A DNA stretch of 56,513 nt from an uncultured Anaerolineales bacterium (GTDB lineage Bacteria > Chloroflexota > Anaerolineae > Aggregatilineales > Aggregatilineaceae). A program made the translations under genes and the position numbers. Shown piece after piece: positions 9,518 through 18,853 of the stretch. Where the stretch lies: the NCBI GenBank assembly GCA_937135955.1, contig CAKZOB010000068.1, positions 1-56,513 of the forward strand. Direction: 5' to 3'. Numbering within the stretch: the stretch's first letter is position 1; each line of letters starts with the position of its first letter. A model generated the notes under the pieces. The model did not search any database. It was given only the letters and a program-made list of their open reading frames with translations, and was not told where the DNA came from.

Positions 9518-11689
9518 TCATTGCTGGTCTGGCGGAATGGGCGTCGGCGTGCGGCGCACCACTGGTGTTGGGGTCTCAGTCGGCAGCGGTGGCGGCGGCG
9601 GAATCTGTGTGGCCGCGCTCAGGAATCCCTGCAACTCTTCCGGTGTATACAATTCCAACATGGCCGCTTCCCAACTGAGACCACCTGTCTTGACAAACGT
9701 CCAAAACTGAATTGCGCCGAAGTTGTATTGCCACGTGCGCTGAGCCGGTATGCGCTCCCAGCCGAAATCCTCGGCCAGTTGAGTCAGGTCTACGTAGTAG
9801 CCCGGCGGTGGCTGTGTCTTGAGCCGCCCGCCCTGCTCATAGTCGGTCACGTCACCGCTGGAGCGTGCCGCGAAGTCCCACGGCAGATCGCGCAATGGCT
9901 CACCTAGCGCGCCGTTTTGTGCTTCGGCCACCACCCGCACGAAGACTCGCCAGTACGTGCTGATTTCCTGATCCTCGCGCACCACTTCGATCGGCGCAGG
10001 TGCAGGATTGTAAACCAGGGTCCGGTCAATAGCGAAGGCGCGCCCCGTATAATGCCAGTTTTGACGTGGCTCGCCAGGATCGGGTGGGCGACCCTGCGGC
10101 CAGAATGCATCCTCCAGCGTGCCCAGGAAGTCGTAGCCCACCTTCTCCAGCACCTTGATCCGCAACGCCTCGAAAGAGTCGTTCACCCGGTCCGACAGAT
10201 ACGCCTGTGGCGCTTGCACATTGTTCAACGGGGCCAGGCCGTAGCGACCTGTTGCCTGCAACCGTTCGTTTTCCGTGTAGAGCGCCTGCACCGTAGGGTC
10301 GGGCGGCACCCCGCCGCTGGCCACCAGCGACGCCGGCAGTGCTGCCGCGTTCCAGTGTGGGTCAACCGCGCGATAGGGCAACGTGAGCGCGTCCGTCGCC
10401 GCCCCAAAGCTGCCCACTGTGCCGGTTATCAACTGACTGCGTTGCTGGTAATCGAGCGTGTATAGCACGCTGCCATCGTTGGGTGCCCAGGTCGGCATAC
10501 GCCCTCGTCCCACCAGGATCGGCACCGCTTCAGGTTGCTGAGCGGGTTTGACGTACACCCCTTCGACGCCGTCCACCCGCGCTGTATAGGCAATGCTGCT
10601 GCCGTCGTGACTCCATGCCGGATGGTTCTCGTCCACATCGGGCGTATTGGTCAGGTTGATGGCGCGAGCATCGCCCCCGTCCGCATCCAGGCTCAGGATG
10701 AAGATATCGCGACTGCCCGCCCGCCAGCTAGTGAAAGCGATGTGCCGTCCCCCTGGCCCCCAATCCGGCTCGATGTCAGGCCCAGGGGTGAAGGTCGCGC
10801 GAAAAGCCCCTTCACGGGCAGCACGCTCCGGGTCGGAACTGATGATATAGATATCCAGGTCTTGCGTCTCGTCGTTGTAGCCCTCGTAGGCCAGGAACGC
10901 CCCGTCCGGACTCCAGGTCGGCGCTCCCTCGAACCCTGGCGTGTAGGTTAGGCGCGTTGTTGCCCCGGTGTCTACCCGCATGATGTACAGTTCCCAGTTG
11001 CCGTCACGATGGCTGGCGAACGCCAGGCGCGTGCCGTCTGGCGACCAAGCCGGATCGCGATCGTCAGCAGGGCTGTTGGTCAGGCGCAGAGGGCCGCTCT
11101 CGCCCACATTGATCACCCAGATATCATCCTGGCCGTTCTCGCGCAAGGTGAAGGCCACGCTGCCTCCTGCCCGCAGCGGGTCGGGCAGCGGAGTCGGCGT
11201 CGGCTCAGGAGTCGGGAACAAGGCTGTCGGGAGCGGGGTATCGGCTGCCTGCGGCCAGCCTCCGCCGCTTGCTGGGATTTCTTCTTCGTCCGTGCCCTGA
11301 ACGATCAGCACTGCCAGCAGCACAAGCAGCAACAGGACAGTGAAGGCGCTGAGCGCCCGATTTTGCGCCAGCAGCGGGTCTTTCACCACGGCGGGCTTCA
11401 GTTCCGCTTCGGCAGCGCGCTGAGCCATCAACTCGCGCCGCCCGGTACGCACTGCTCCTGCCTCATAGGCCGCTTCAAGAGGAGGCCGCCCACGGCGGGC
11501 AATTCGCCCGGCGATCCCGCCTATTCCTACCATGACAGCGACAAGCGCCTGCAACACGGTAGTGACCGCCGCCAACAGGGCGCGCAGCAGGCTCGCCGTC
11601 TGGGCTACCAGCGCCATCGCCAGCCATGCACCCACGCGCAGGGCTGCATTGCCCAGCCGGTCGGTGACGCGAAACGCGCGAATCAGCAT
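9518..11689 (-). CDS. Membrane protein with TolB-like beta-propeller and uncharacterised C-terminal domain
   Basis: 723 residues. The N-terminal ~100 residues are cytoplasmic or peripheral, with hydrophobic stretches (LAMALVAQTASLLRALL). A strong membrane helix, FTVLLLLVLLAVLIV, and a Pro-rich linker lead to a TolB/WD40-like propeller (about 175-430) with repeated WSPDGTRLAFAS, WSPDGAFLAYEG, WGPGGRHIAFTS and WSHDGSSIAYTA blades. Residues ~460-710 form a separate alpha/beta domain with the striking motif NWHYTGRAFAIDR, faintly like the SxHxxGxAxD signature of M15 peptidases but without that Asp. The last residues are Pro/Thr-rich. A protein-interaction role at the outer face of the membrane is inferred. 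It is the first gene of a pair with the M23 peptidase. Confidence 0.75.
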   Translation of the reverse strand: MLIRAFRVTDRLGNAALRVGAWLAMALVAQTASLLRALLAAVTTVLQALVAVMVGIGGIAGRIARRGRPPLEAAYEAGAVRTGRRELMAQRAAEAELKPAVVKDPLLAQNRALSAFTVLLLLVLLAVLIVQGTDEEEIPASGGGWPQAADTPLPTALFPTPEPTPTPLPDPLRAGGSVAFTLRENGQDDIWVINVGESGPLRLTNSPADDRDPAWSPDGTRLAFASHRDGNWELYIMRVDTGATTRLTYTPGFEGAPTWSPDGAFLAYEGYNDETQDLDIYIISSDPERAAREGAFRATFTPGPDIEPDWGPGGRHIAFTSWRAGSRDIFILSLDADGGDARAINLTNTPDVDENHPAWSHDGSSIAYTARVDGVEGVYVKPAQQPEAVPILVGRGRMPTWAPNDGSVLYTLDYQQRSQLITGTVGSFGAATDALTLPYRAVDPHWNAAALPASLVASGGVPPDPTVQALYTENERLQATGRYGLAPLNNVQAPQAYLSDRVNDSFEALRIKVLEKVGYDFLGTLEDAFWPQGRPPDPGEPRQNWHYTGRAFAIDRTLVYNPAPAPIEVVREDQEISTYWRVFVRVVAEAQNGALGEPLRDLPWDFAARSSGDVTDYEQGGRLKTQPPPGYYVDLTQLAEDFGWERIPAQRTWQYNFGAIQFWTFVKTGGLSWEAAMLELYTPEELQGFLSAATQIPPPPPLPTETPTPVVRRTPTPIPPDQQ

Positions 11690-11806
11690 CGTCCAGCCCT
11701 AATGGTGTGTGCTACCCCGCCATGCACTGCGGCGATCTTCGCAGATGCCACGTGCGAATTCTACATCCACACCCGCGCCCAAGACAAACAGCTCTGGCTT
11801 TCATTC

Positions 11807-12826
11807 TCACCGCAGCAAGTCCGCCGCAAAAGCGCTCAGCGCCGCCGTGCCGCCCGTGTGCCAGAACAGCACGCGCTGCCCCACGCGAAACTCGCCGCTC
11901 CGCACCAGACCGATTAGTCCGGCCAGCGCGCGCCCTGTGTAAACCGGATCGACCAGAATCCCTTCGGAACGGGCTAGCAGCCGGATCGCCTCGCGCTCCT
12001 GTTCCGTCACCACGGCGTACCCCGCCCCGCAATAACGATCATTGACCAGCACCTGCGCCGGATCGGGTTCCCAGCCCAGCCCCAAGGTGCTCGCTCCGGC
12101 GCGCGCCAGCTCTGTCACTCGCGCAGCCAGCCTGTCCGCCGGCATATCCACGCTGATACCCAGGATACGGGTTGTCGCCAGTTGTCCGCCCAGGTGCGCT
12201 CCCAAGAGCAAGCCCGCCTGCGTGCCGCCCGAACTGCTCGCGAAGACATGGGCGTCGAACCACCCGCGCGGCTCGATCTGTCCTGCCACCTCGCGCATGG
12301 CGTCCACATACCCCAGCAGACCATGCGCATTCGAACCGCCATAGGGAATGACATAGGGACGGTGTCCGGCCTCGCGTAGCGCCCGTTCCACCTGCGCGAT
12401 GGTTTCGGTGTACGGGGCGCGCTCTTCTGTCCAGTGAATCTCCGCCCCCAGCAAATGATCCAGCAACAGGTTGCCGCTCACTTCAGCCGGTGCCACTCCG
12501 CCGGGCGCATATAACACCAGATGCGCCGCCAGACCCAGACTGGCCGCGCCCGCTGCTGTCTGCCGGGCGTGATTGGACTGCGTAGACCCCGCCGTGATCA
12601 CACAATCCGCGCCCGCCTCAACCGCCTGCGCCAACAAAAACTCCAGCTTGCGGACCTTGTTGCCCCCTGTGGCCAATCCCGTCTGGTCGTCACGTTTGAT
12701 GAACAGCGCCGGGCCACCCAGGTAGGCGCTCAGGCGAGGCAATGGCTGAATCGGTGTGGGTAGAAATGCCAGCCGGACGCGCGGCATCCGGTCGAGCGCA
12801 GCAAATGGATCGTGAGCAATAGGCAT
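11807..12826 (-). CDS. D-cysteine desulfhydrase / ACC-deaminase family PLP enzyme
   Basis: 339 residues from ATG 12826 (MPIAHDPFAALDRMPRV). GAGAGG lies 7 bases upstream and overlaps an in-frame TTG that would otherwise add five residues. It is a fold-type II PLP enzyme of the DcyD/ACC deaminase family. The PLP lysine is in GGNKVRKLEF, the cofactor phosphate loop in SSGGTQAG, and SNHARQTAA is the usual substrate-side motif. Family members convert D-cysteine to pyruvate, sulfide and ammonia, or open 1-aminocyclopropane-carboxylate. Sequence reading alone does not separate the two activities, although DcyD-type is commoner in bacteria. The gene is divergent from the NTPase at 12897. Confidence 0.88.
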   Translation of the reverse strand: MPIAHDPFAALDRMPRVRLAFLPTPIQPLPRLSAYLGGPALFIKRDDQTGLATGGNKVRKLEFLLAQAVEAGADCVITAGSTQSNHARQTAAGAASLGLAAHLVLYAPGGVAPAEVSGNLLLDHLLGAEIHWTEERAPYTETIAQVERALREAGHRPYVIPYGGSNAHGLLGYVDAMREVAGQIEPRGWFDAHVFASSSGGTQAGLLLGAHLGGQLATTRILGISVDMPADRLAARVTELARAGASTLGLGWEPDPAQVLVNDRYCGAGYAVVTEQEREAIRLLARSEGILVDPVYTGRALAGLIGLVRSGEFRVGQRVLFWHTGGTAALSAFAADLLR

Positions 12827-12896
12827 AACTGAACCTCTCAAAGGGTGATCGCCTCAGCCAGGCTCAGTATACTGGTGGGCAGTCTGGGCTGCAATA

Positions 12897-13508
12897 ATGG
12901 CGAGCGGAGGCATATTGGCCGACCAGGACTTTATGAATCACGTTTCTCTTCCCGCGCCGGACGAGCGCGGTGCGATCATTCTGCTCAGTGGCAATCGTCG
13001 TAGCGGCAAGACCACCGTTCTGCGGCGAGTACGGCAGACCGCTCAGTCTCAGGGGTTGAGCACAGGGGGGGTCCTGTCCGTCGCCCGTTTCCGCGCAACC
13101 GAAAAAGTGGGCATTGACGTCATGGACGCAGCGACCGGCGTCACGTTCCCTCTGGCGGTGACAGGCACCGCAGGCATCATTCACACAGGGCGCTACAGCT
13201 TCGACCCGGCAGGGATCGCCGCTGGCCTGCGCTTCGCCGAAGCCGGACACACCGCCGACATCTTCTTCGTGGACGAGCTAGGCCCGCTGGAACTGGAGCG
13301 TAACCAGGGCTGGGTCGGTGTGCTGCCACTGATTGCCGCCCGCGCCTTTGGCGTGGCTTTTGTCGTCGTCCGCCCGGAGCTGCTGGCGCTGGCCCGCGCC
13401 CGCCTGGGTCTTCCCGACACCGCGCCCCTGCTACTCGTTGAGCCGTCCACCCGTGACACCCTGGCCGACCGGTTATGCGCGTGGGTGCAGCAGCGTTCTC
13501 GTCGTTAA
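12897..13508 (+). CDS. P-loop NTPase of the THEP1 type
   Basis: 203 residues from ATG 12897. Alternatives are TTG 12915, four bases behind GGAGG, and ATG 12933 (MNHVSLPAP), behind AGGA. The P-loop is GNRRSGKTT (about residues 32-40) and the Walker B strand is DIFFVDELGPLEL. Glycine-rich GGVLSVARF and the overall size match nucleoside-triphosphatases of the THEP1/NTPase_1 family, whose physiological role is uncertain. Its 3' end overlaps the convergent gene at 13505 by four bases. Family assignment is good; function is open. Confidence 0.75.
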   Translation: MASGGILADQDFMNHVSLPAPDERGAIILLSGNRRSGKTTVLRRVRQTAQSQGLSTGGVLSVARFRATEKVGIDVMDAATGVTFPLAVTGTAGIIHTGRYSFDPAGIAAGLRFAEAGHTADIFFVDELGPLELERNQGWVGVLPLIAARAFGVAFVVVRPELLALARARLGLPDTAPLLLVEPSTRDTLADRLCAWVQQRSRR

Positions 13509-13921
13509 TCCCTGCGTTTCGGGAAGATGATCACTGCTTCGCCACGCTCGCGTTTCTTGCGCTCTTCCTCGTCGAGATCGAGCGCCCCTTCCAGTATTGT
13601 GCTGATCAGGCCGACCAGCAACCCGCCCAACACTGCCCAGCCGAAGCCATCTACTTCAAAGCGCCCTCCAGCCAGCGCGTCAGTCACCAGCAGCAGAATG
13701 CCGTTGATGACCAGCGCGAACAGCCCCAGCGTCAGGATGATCAGCGGACAACTGATCACCCAGATCACAGGTTTGAGCACGGCGTTGACCAGCCCAAACA
13801 CCAGCGCGACAACGACCAGCGTCCCTATCCGGTCGTCGCGGATGTGAATCCCTGGCAATACCGCTGCCGTTGCCGCCAACGCCACCGCGTTGACCACCAG
13901 CCGCAAGACGAATGTGCGCAC
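13505..13921 (-). CDS. Small integral membrane protein, YvlD / phage-holin-4-like family
   Basis: 138 residues with four hydrophobic helices (LRLVVNAVALAATAAVL, LVVVALVFGLVNAVL, ISCPLIILTLGLFALVI, FGWAVLGGLLVGLISTIL). The motif VLKPVIWVISCPLIILTLG is the hallmark of the PF04020/COG1950 family, annotated as phage holin family 4 superfamily IV but common in chromosomes without prophage. The C-terminus is charged and cytoplasmic. It lies 21 bases after hypD on the same strand and may be read through from the hyp operon. There is no prophage context, so a lysis role is unlikely. Confidence 0.85.
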   Translation of the reverse strand: MRTFVLRLVVNAVALAATAAVLPGIHIRDDRIGTLVVVALVFGLVNAVLKPVIWVISCPLIILTLGLFALVINGILLLVTDALAGGRFEVDGFGWAVLGGLLVGLISTILEGALDLDEEERKKRERGEAVIIFPKRRD

Positions 13922-13942
13922 GGGCGTTCCTTTCTGCGCAGC

Positions 13943-15040
13943 CTAGACCGCGCGCTCGAACCGACCAAAGTTGTAATAGGCCGCGCACGCCCCCTCAGCG
14001 GAGACCATCGGCGCGCCCAGCGGATGGCGCGGCGTGCACTCGCACCCAAAGGCGGGGCACTCGTTGGGCTTCAGCACACCCTTGAGCACATCACCCGCAC
14101 GGCATAGCGGCGACTCTGTCGCATGAATGTGTGTCACGGCGAACCGTCGCGCCGCATCGAACGCCGCGTATTCCTCGCGCAGACGCCAGCCGCTCTGGGG
14201 GATCAACCCTATTCCACGCCAGTTGCGGTCGCACGGCTCAAAAACCGTGTTGATCAGGTCCATTGCTGGCCGGTTGCCACCCTCCACCACCACTCGCGCG
14301 TAGGCGTTTTCGACAACAGCCCGCCCCTCCTCCAACTGCCGCACGGCCATCAGGATACCCTGGACGATGTCCAGCGGCTCGAAGCCTGTGACCACCATCG
14401 GCACGCGGTATTTCTCGACCAGCGGGTGATATTCCCAGTAGCCCATCACCGCGCACACATGCCCGGCCAACAGAAACCCCTGCACGTCTACGTCCGGCGC
14501 GCTGAGCAATGCATCGAGCACTGGCGGCACCCGCACATGCGACACCAACATCGAGAAGTTGGCGATCCCCTGTTGCCGCGCCTGATAGATCGCCATGGCG
14601 TTGGCCGGGGCGGTCGTCTCGAAGCCAACGCCGAAGAAAACGACCTCTTTGTCCGGATTCTGGCGGGCAATATTCAGGCACTCCAGCGGCGAATAGACCA
14701 CGCGCACGTCGCCGCCATTGGCCTTCACCTGAAACAGGTCGCGTCCAGAACCAGGCACACGCAGCATGTCACCGAAGGAGACCATGATCGTATCTGGCAG
14801 GCTGGCGATGGCGATTGCCTGATCGATCAACTCCAGCGGCGTCACACATACCGGGCACCCTGGCCCGTGAATCATGGTGATCTGCTCCGGCAGCAACTGA
14901 TCAATGCCGTGCCGGATGATCGAATGTGTCTGCCCGCCGCATACTTCCATCAGCCGCCAGGGGCGCGTTGTCACCCGGTGAATCTCGTCCAGAACCTCGC
15001 GCACACGCCGGGCATCGCGGTATTCGGTGATGTATTTCAT
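13943..15040 (-). CDS. hypD: [NiFe]-hydrogenase maturation protein HypD
   Basis: 365 residues, the usual HypD length. HypD is the iron-sulfur scaffold that, with HypC, builds the Fe(CN)2CO group of the hydrogenase active site. Conserved cysteines are visible in [21 protein letters not shown] and the C-terminal 4Fe-4S region (CRAGDVLKG, then [13 protein letters not shown] and GACAAYY). The start is ATG 15040 with GGGAGG nine bases upstream. It is the last hyp gene of the operon and lies 27 bases after hypC. Confidence 0.96.
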   Translation of the reverse strand: MKYITEYRDARRVREVLDEIHRVTTRPWRLMEVCGGQTHSIIRHGIDQLLPEQITMIHGPGCPVCVTPLELIDQAIAIASLPDTIMVSFGDMLRVPGSGRDLFQVKANGGDVRVVYSPLECLNIARQNPDKEVVFFGVGFETTAPANAMAIYQARQQGIANFSMLVSHVRVPPVLDALLSAPDVDVQGFLLAGHVCAVMGYWEYHPLVEKYRVPMVVTGFEPLDIVQGILMAVRQLEEGRAVVENAYARVVVEGGNRPAMDLINTVFEPCDRNWRGIGLIPQSGWRLREEYAAFDAARRFAVTHIHATESPLCRAGDVLKGVLKPNECPAFGCECTPRHPLGAPMVSAEGACAAYYNFGRFERAV

Positions 15041-15067
15041 GCTGCCTGCCTCCCGTCGAACACGGCG

Positions 15068-15334
15068 CTACTGCACCGTTCCATCGCCTGTTTCGCCCAA
15101 CTCTTCGTCCAGCAAGCCGATCTGATTGAATAGCTCCAGCGTCTTTTGGGCTTCGGCCTCGTCAATCAGGTTGAGGGCAAAGCCCACGTGCACGATGGTA
15201 TAGTCGCCCACCTGCGCTTCTGGCACATAGGCCAGGCACGTCTCGCGCACCACCCCGCCGAAGTCCACCCTGCCCATCTTCAGGCCGTTCTGCTCGTAGA
15301 TTTCGATGATTCTCCCAGGAATGCCCAGGCACAT
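15068..15334 (-). CDS. hypC: [NiFe]-hydrogenase maturation chaperone HypC
   Basis: 88 residues when started at ATG 15334, giving MCLGIPGRII. The Met-Cys N-terminus is required in HypC because Cys2 holds the iron ligand complex; the longer in-frame start at 15355 would bury it, and GGAGGCGGAG lies just ahead of 15334. The OB-fold core (GRVDFGGVVRE, GDYTIVHVGFALN) is typical. It transfers the Fe(CN)2CO unit with HypD and chaperones the large hydrogenase subunit. The C-terminal ~12 acidic residues are a small extension. It begins 17 bases after hypF. Confidence 0.96.
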   Translation of the reverse strand: MCLGIPGRIIEIYEQNGLKMGRVDFGGVVRETCLAYVPEAQVGDYTIVHVGFALNLIDEAEAQKTLELFNQIGLLDEELGETGDGTVQ

Positions 15335-15351
15335 GGTCTCCGCCTCCATAC

Positions 15352-17691
15352 TCACGAATTGCAGACGCTGTACGCAGCAATGGCCGCCTGACCCAGCGCC
15401 AAGCCGCCGTCATTGGGCGGCACCAACTGGTGTACCAACACCGTGAAGCCGTCCCGCTCCAGCCTTTGCCGCGCAGCGCGCAGCAGTGTGCTGTTCTGGA
15501 ACACGCCCCCGCTCAATGCCACTGTTCCAATGCCCGTCTCAGCCCGCGCCAGCGCGCACACCGCGCCGATCATCTGCGCCACGCCGTTATGAAAACGTGC
15601 CGAGAGCACAGGCACTGCCACCCCCGCCCGCAGATCGCGCAGCAAGGCCGCGAAGAGCGGCGCGGGGTCAATCTCGAACCCTTCCCCTTGCGCTTGCTGA
15701 ATCGCCAGAGGATAAGCAGCGCGTTCGTCGGGATCGGCTGCCACCTCCAGCCAGATCGCCGCCTGCGCCTCATACGTCACTTCCTGCAATACGCCGGTCA
15801 GCGCCGCCACCGCGTCGAACAGCCGCCCCATGCTGGAAGTGAGCGGCGCGTTGAGCCGTCGCTCCAGTTGCTGGCGCAGGATGGTCTTTTCCTGCGCCGA
15901 CGCGGCACGGACTGGCGGGAGGTCGTCGTCCCAGGGCAGACCAGCGCTCCACAGATGAGCCAGCGCCATGCGGTAGGGGCGCAGCGTCGCCGCATCGCCC
16001 CCTGGCAAAGACACGTAGCGCAGATGGGCAAAGCGCCGGTACTCCCCATAGCCGCCGATCAGAATCTCACCGCCCCAGATCGCGCCATCCGGCCCCAGCC
16101 CCGTCCCGTCGAAAATCACCCCGATGACCGGCTGATCCGGTGCTACCTTATGCTCCGCCAGGCAACTGGCCAGATGCGCATGATGATGCTGCACTGCCAG
16201 GCGACGTTCCGGTCGGCGCAAGGCATAGCGCGTCGCCAGATAGTCCGGATGCAGATCGTGCGCGATCACCTCCGGCTGCACACGGAAGAGCCGCTCCAGA
16301 TGCGCGATGCTGTGCTCATAGGAACGCAGCGCCTCGTAATTGCTCAGGTCGCCGATGTGCTGGCTCATGAACGCGTACCGGTCGCGCACCAGGCAGAAAG
16401 TGTTTTTCAGTTCAGCGCCCGTCGCCAACAACGACGGCGCGTCGAACGGCAGAGGGATCGGATAGGGTGCATATCCCCGCGACCGGCGCAGGGGCATGAT
16501 CCCATTCGCATCTGCCCGCACCACAGAATCATCGCAACGGATATGAATGTCCCGGTTGTGCAGCAGGAAGGCGTCGGCCAGCGCTCCCAACCGCTGTAGC
16601 GCGTCTTCGTTGTCGGTAGCGATCGGCTCCTCGCTGTAGTTACCGCTGGTCATCACCAGTGCGATCGGGAAGTCCGACGCGCGCTCCAGCAACAGATGGT
16701 GTAGCGGTGTATAGGGCAACATGACCCCCAGTTCACGCAGACCTGGTGCAACATCGGGCACAACTGGCCCGCCGGCTCGTAGGGGCAACAGCACAATCGG
16801 TCGCTCTGCCCCCTGTAGCACAGTCACCGCCTCCGCACTGACCTCACACACCGCCCGGACAGCGTCCAGGTCGGGCATCATCACTGCAAAAGGTTTGGCT
16901 GCCCGTCCCTTGCGCGCGCGGAGCGTCTGCACAGCTTGCGCGTTAGTCGCGTCGCACGCCAGATGAAAGCCGCCCACCCCTTTGATCGCCACAATGTATC
17001 CGGCCCGCAACAATGCTCGCGTCGCTGCGAGCGGGTCGGCAGGCAGGGCATCCCATCCCGCCGGTGTGCCCAGCGCCGGACTGGGCAACAATTCCAACTG
17101 CGGCCCACATACCGGACAGGCGTTGGGCTGCGCGTGAAAGCGGCGATCCAGCGGATCGTCATACTCTCGCTGGCACTGCGGGCACATGGTGAACGATGCC
17201 ATGGTCGTCTGAGGCCGGTCATAGGGGATACCCCGAATGATCGTGAAGCGCGGCCCGCAGTTGGTGCAGTTGGTAAAAGGATAGCGGTAACGCCGGTCAG
17301 CCGGGTCGAAGACCTCGGCCAGGCAGTCATCGCATGTTGCTACATCGGGCGAGATCGGCTGATAGGCTCCCTCCACCGCCTGGCTGTGCTGAATCTCGAA
17401 GCGCGTGTAGCCGTTGGCAGGGATCGCCTGCACAGTCATCGCCTCAATGCGCGACAACGGCGGCGCTTCGGCGCGGATCGCAGCCACGAAGGCATCCAAC
17501 GCCTCGCCTGTCCCCTCGACTTCGATCTCAACCCCTGCCGACGTGTTGCGCACCCAGCCACACAGACCATGGCGCAGCGCCAGCGTGTAGATAAAGGGAC
17601 GAAAGCCAACGCCCTGCACCACACCGCTGATATGAATGCGCCGGGCGGATACATCAGAAGTGCTCACGCTATTTCGCCGCGCCTCGCCCAT
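15352..17691 (-). CDS. hypF: Carbamoyltransferase HypF
   Basis: 779 residues. HypF uses carbamoyl phosphate and ATP to make the thiocarbamate on HypE, the source of the cyanide ligands. The domains are an N-terminal acylphosphatase (GVVQGVGFRPF), two zinc-finger motifs (CDDCLAEV with NCTNCGPR; MCPQCQREY with NACPVCGP), a YrdC-like nucleotide domain (IKGVGGFHLACDA), and a C-terminal Kae1-like domain (HHHAHLASCLAEH, VALSGGVFQN). ATG 17691 overlaps the end of hypB by 23 bases. GTG 17667, one base after the hypB stop, gives MSTSDVSARR and is a credible alternative start. All key motifs are intact. Confidence 0.95.
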   Translation of the reverse strand: MGEARRNSVSTSDVSARRIHISGVVQGVGFRPFIYTLALRHGLCGWVRNTSAGVEIEVEGTGEALDAFVAAIRAEAPPLSRIEAMTVQAIPANGYTRFEIQHSQAVEGAYQPISPDVATCDDCLAEVFDPADRRYRYPFTNCTNCGPRFTIIRGIPYDRPQTTMASFTMCPQCQREYDDPLDRRFHAQPNACPVCGPQLELLPSPALGTPAGWDALPADPLAATRALLRAGYIVAIKGVGGFHLACDATNAQAVQTLRARKGRAAKPFAVMMPDLDAVRAVCEVSAEAVTVLQGAERPIVLLPLRAGGPVVPDVAPGLRELGVMLPYTPLHHLLLERASDFPIALVMTSGNYSEEPIATDNEDALQRLGALADAFLLHNRDIHIRCDDSVVRADANGIMPLRRSRGYAPYPIPLPFDAPSLLATGAELKNTFCLVRDRYAFMSQHIGDLSNYEALRSYEHSIAHLERLFRVQPEVIAHDLHPDYLATRYALRRPERRLAVQHHHAHLASCLAEHKVAPDQPVIGVIFDGTGLGPDGAIWGGEILIGGYGEYRRFAHLRYVSLPGGDAATLRPYRMALAHLWSAGLPWDDDLPPVRAASAQEKTILRQQLERRLNAPLTSSMGRLFDAVAALTGVLQEVTYEAQAAIWLEVAADPDERAAYPLAIQQAQGEGFEIDPAPLFAALLRDLRAGVAVPVLSARFHNGVAQMIGAVCALARAETGIGTVALSGGVFQNSTLLRAARQRLERDGFTVLVHQLVPPNDGGLALGQAAIAAYSVCNS

Positions 17692-18334
17692 TGATCTGTG
17701 CGCGCAACCATGTCAGCCAGGCGTCGAATCCTTCGCCCGTGCGGCAGGAGATCGGCAAGAAAGTCACGCCGGGGTTGAGCGCCTCCACTCCGCGCCGGAA
17801 GTATTCCACGTCGAAGCCCATGTATTCCTGCAAGTCCATCTTGTTCAGCAGCAATACATCCGCCCCGCGGAACATCTGCGGATATTTGTAGGGTTTGTCA
17901 TCGCCCTCTGGCACGCTGGCAATGACCACGTTGAGATGCACGCCCAGCTTGAACGCCGCCGGGCAGATCAGGTTGCCCACGTTCTCGATGATCAGCAGAT
18001 CGAGCGCGTCCAGGTTCAGGGAAGGCAACGCCCGGTAGACCATGTTGGCGTCCAGATGACACTCGCCGCCCGTGTTGATCAGCGAGACAGGGATACCCAT
18101 CCCCGCCAGTTCGCGCAGATCGAGGTCTACGATATCTCCGTCCATCACGCCGATGCGCACCTCGTCCATCAGTGCGCGCACCGTGCGCACGATCACGCTC
18201 GTCTTGCCTCCTCCGGGCGAGGCCATGAAATTAACCGCCAACACCCCTGCCTGATTGAGCCGGCGGTGCACTTCCTCGGCCAGTTGATCGTTAGCATTCA
18301 GGATGTTCTCTACGACCGGAATCTTGTTGCTCAT
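17669..18334 (-). CDS. hypB: Hydrogenase nickel incorporation GTPase HypB
   Basis: 221 residues. HypB is the SIMIBI GTPase that drives nickel insertion together with HypA. The P-loop is SPGGGKTS, the switch/metal region ENVGNLICPA carries the conserved cysteine, and NKMDL is the guanine-specificity motif. There is no histidine-rich nickel-storage stretch and no CCxxC-like N-terminal nickel motif. The start is ATG 18334 with GAGGAA six bases upstream. It lies nine bases after hypA and overlaps the longer hypF start. Confidence 0.95.
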   Translation of the reverse strand: MSNKIPVVENILNANDQLAEEVHRRLNQAGVLAVNFMASPGGGKTSVIVRTVRALMDEVRIGVMDGDIVDLDLRELAGMGIPVSLINTGGECHLDANMVYRALPSLNLDALDLLIIENVGNLICPAAFKLGVHLNVVIASVPEGDDKPYKYPQMFRGADVLLLNKMDLQEYMGFDVEYFRRGVEALNPGVTFLPISCRTGEGFDAWLTWLRAQINGRGAAK

Positions 18335-18343
18335 ACGTTTTCC

Positions 18344-18721
18344 TCAAGGGGTTTGCCCAGGGCCGGGCTGCGGCTCGGCCAGATCAACCTCAATGCTGTC
18401 CAGGTAGAACTCTTCCCCGCCCACCACACTCACCGCGAAACTGCCGCAAGCTGGGCACACGTAATCATTGCGGCCCAGCGCGAACTCATGACCACACTGC
18501 CGGCAACGCAGTTTCGCAGGGACACGCACAAAGTTGAGCCGCGCCTCCTGCGCGATTGTCCCTGCGCTGATGATGTCCCAGTAGAACTGCACCGAGTCAT
18601 CAACAATGCTCGACAGCTCGCCGATCACCAGATTGATCTCGCGGATGCGCACCGCGCCCGCCTGCTGCGCGTGACGCAGGGCAATTTCCAGGATATTCTG
18701 CGTGACGCTCAGTTCATGCAC
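18344..18721 (-). CDS. hypA: Hydrogenase nickel chaperone HypA
   Basis: 125 residues from GTG 18721, giving MHELSVTQNI. This start keeps His2, the nickel ligand of HypA, and is nine bases from AAGGA; the GTG six bases further upstream is too close to that site. The zinc domain has CRQCGHEF and CPACGS. HypA delivers nickel to the hydrogenase precursor with HypB. It is the first gene of the hypABFCD operon. A TATGAT box at 18764-18759 on the minus strand may be its -10. The acidic, Pro-rich C-terminal tail is slightly longer than usual. Confidence 0.95.
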   Translation of the reverse strand: MHELSVTQNILEIALRHAQQAGAVRIREINLVIGELSSIVDDSVQFYWDIISAGTIAQEARLNFVRVPAKLRCRQCGHEFALGRNDYVCPACGSFAVSVVGGEEFYLDSIEVDLAEPQPGPGQTP

Positions 18722-18853
18722 TGGCACGCATCCTTTTTTCTAAACCAGCATCAAGTAAATCATAGCATGGACTGCCGGGGCTTCCAGGTGACAAAAGTGA
18801 GGTCGCTAAGGTGCTTTTGCGCGGAGTCTGGCGCATCGGCAGCGCCGCAAACC

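Noticed and set aside
13505-13921. Prophage lysis gene (holin)
   Set aside because: The family name is misleading. No phage genes are near, and such YvlD-like proteins are ordinary chromosomal membrane proteins.
14123-16599. Long plus-strand frames opposite hypD and hypF
   Set aside because: Compositions are rich in Arg, His and Gln, typical of antisense frames in GC-rich DNA, and the minus-strand genes are certain.
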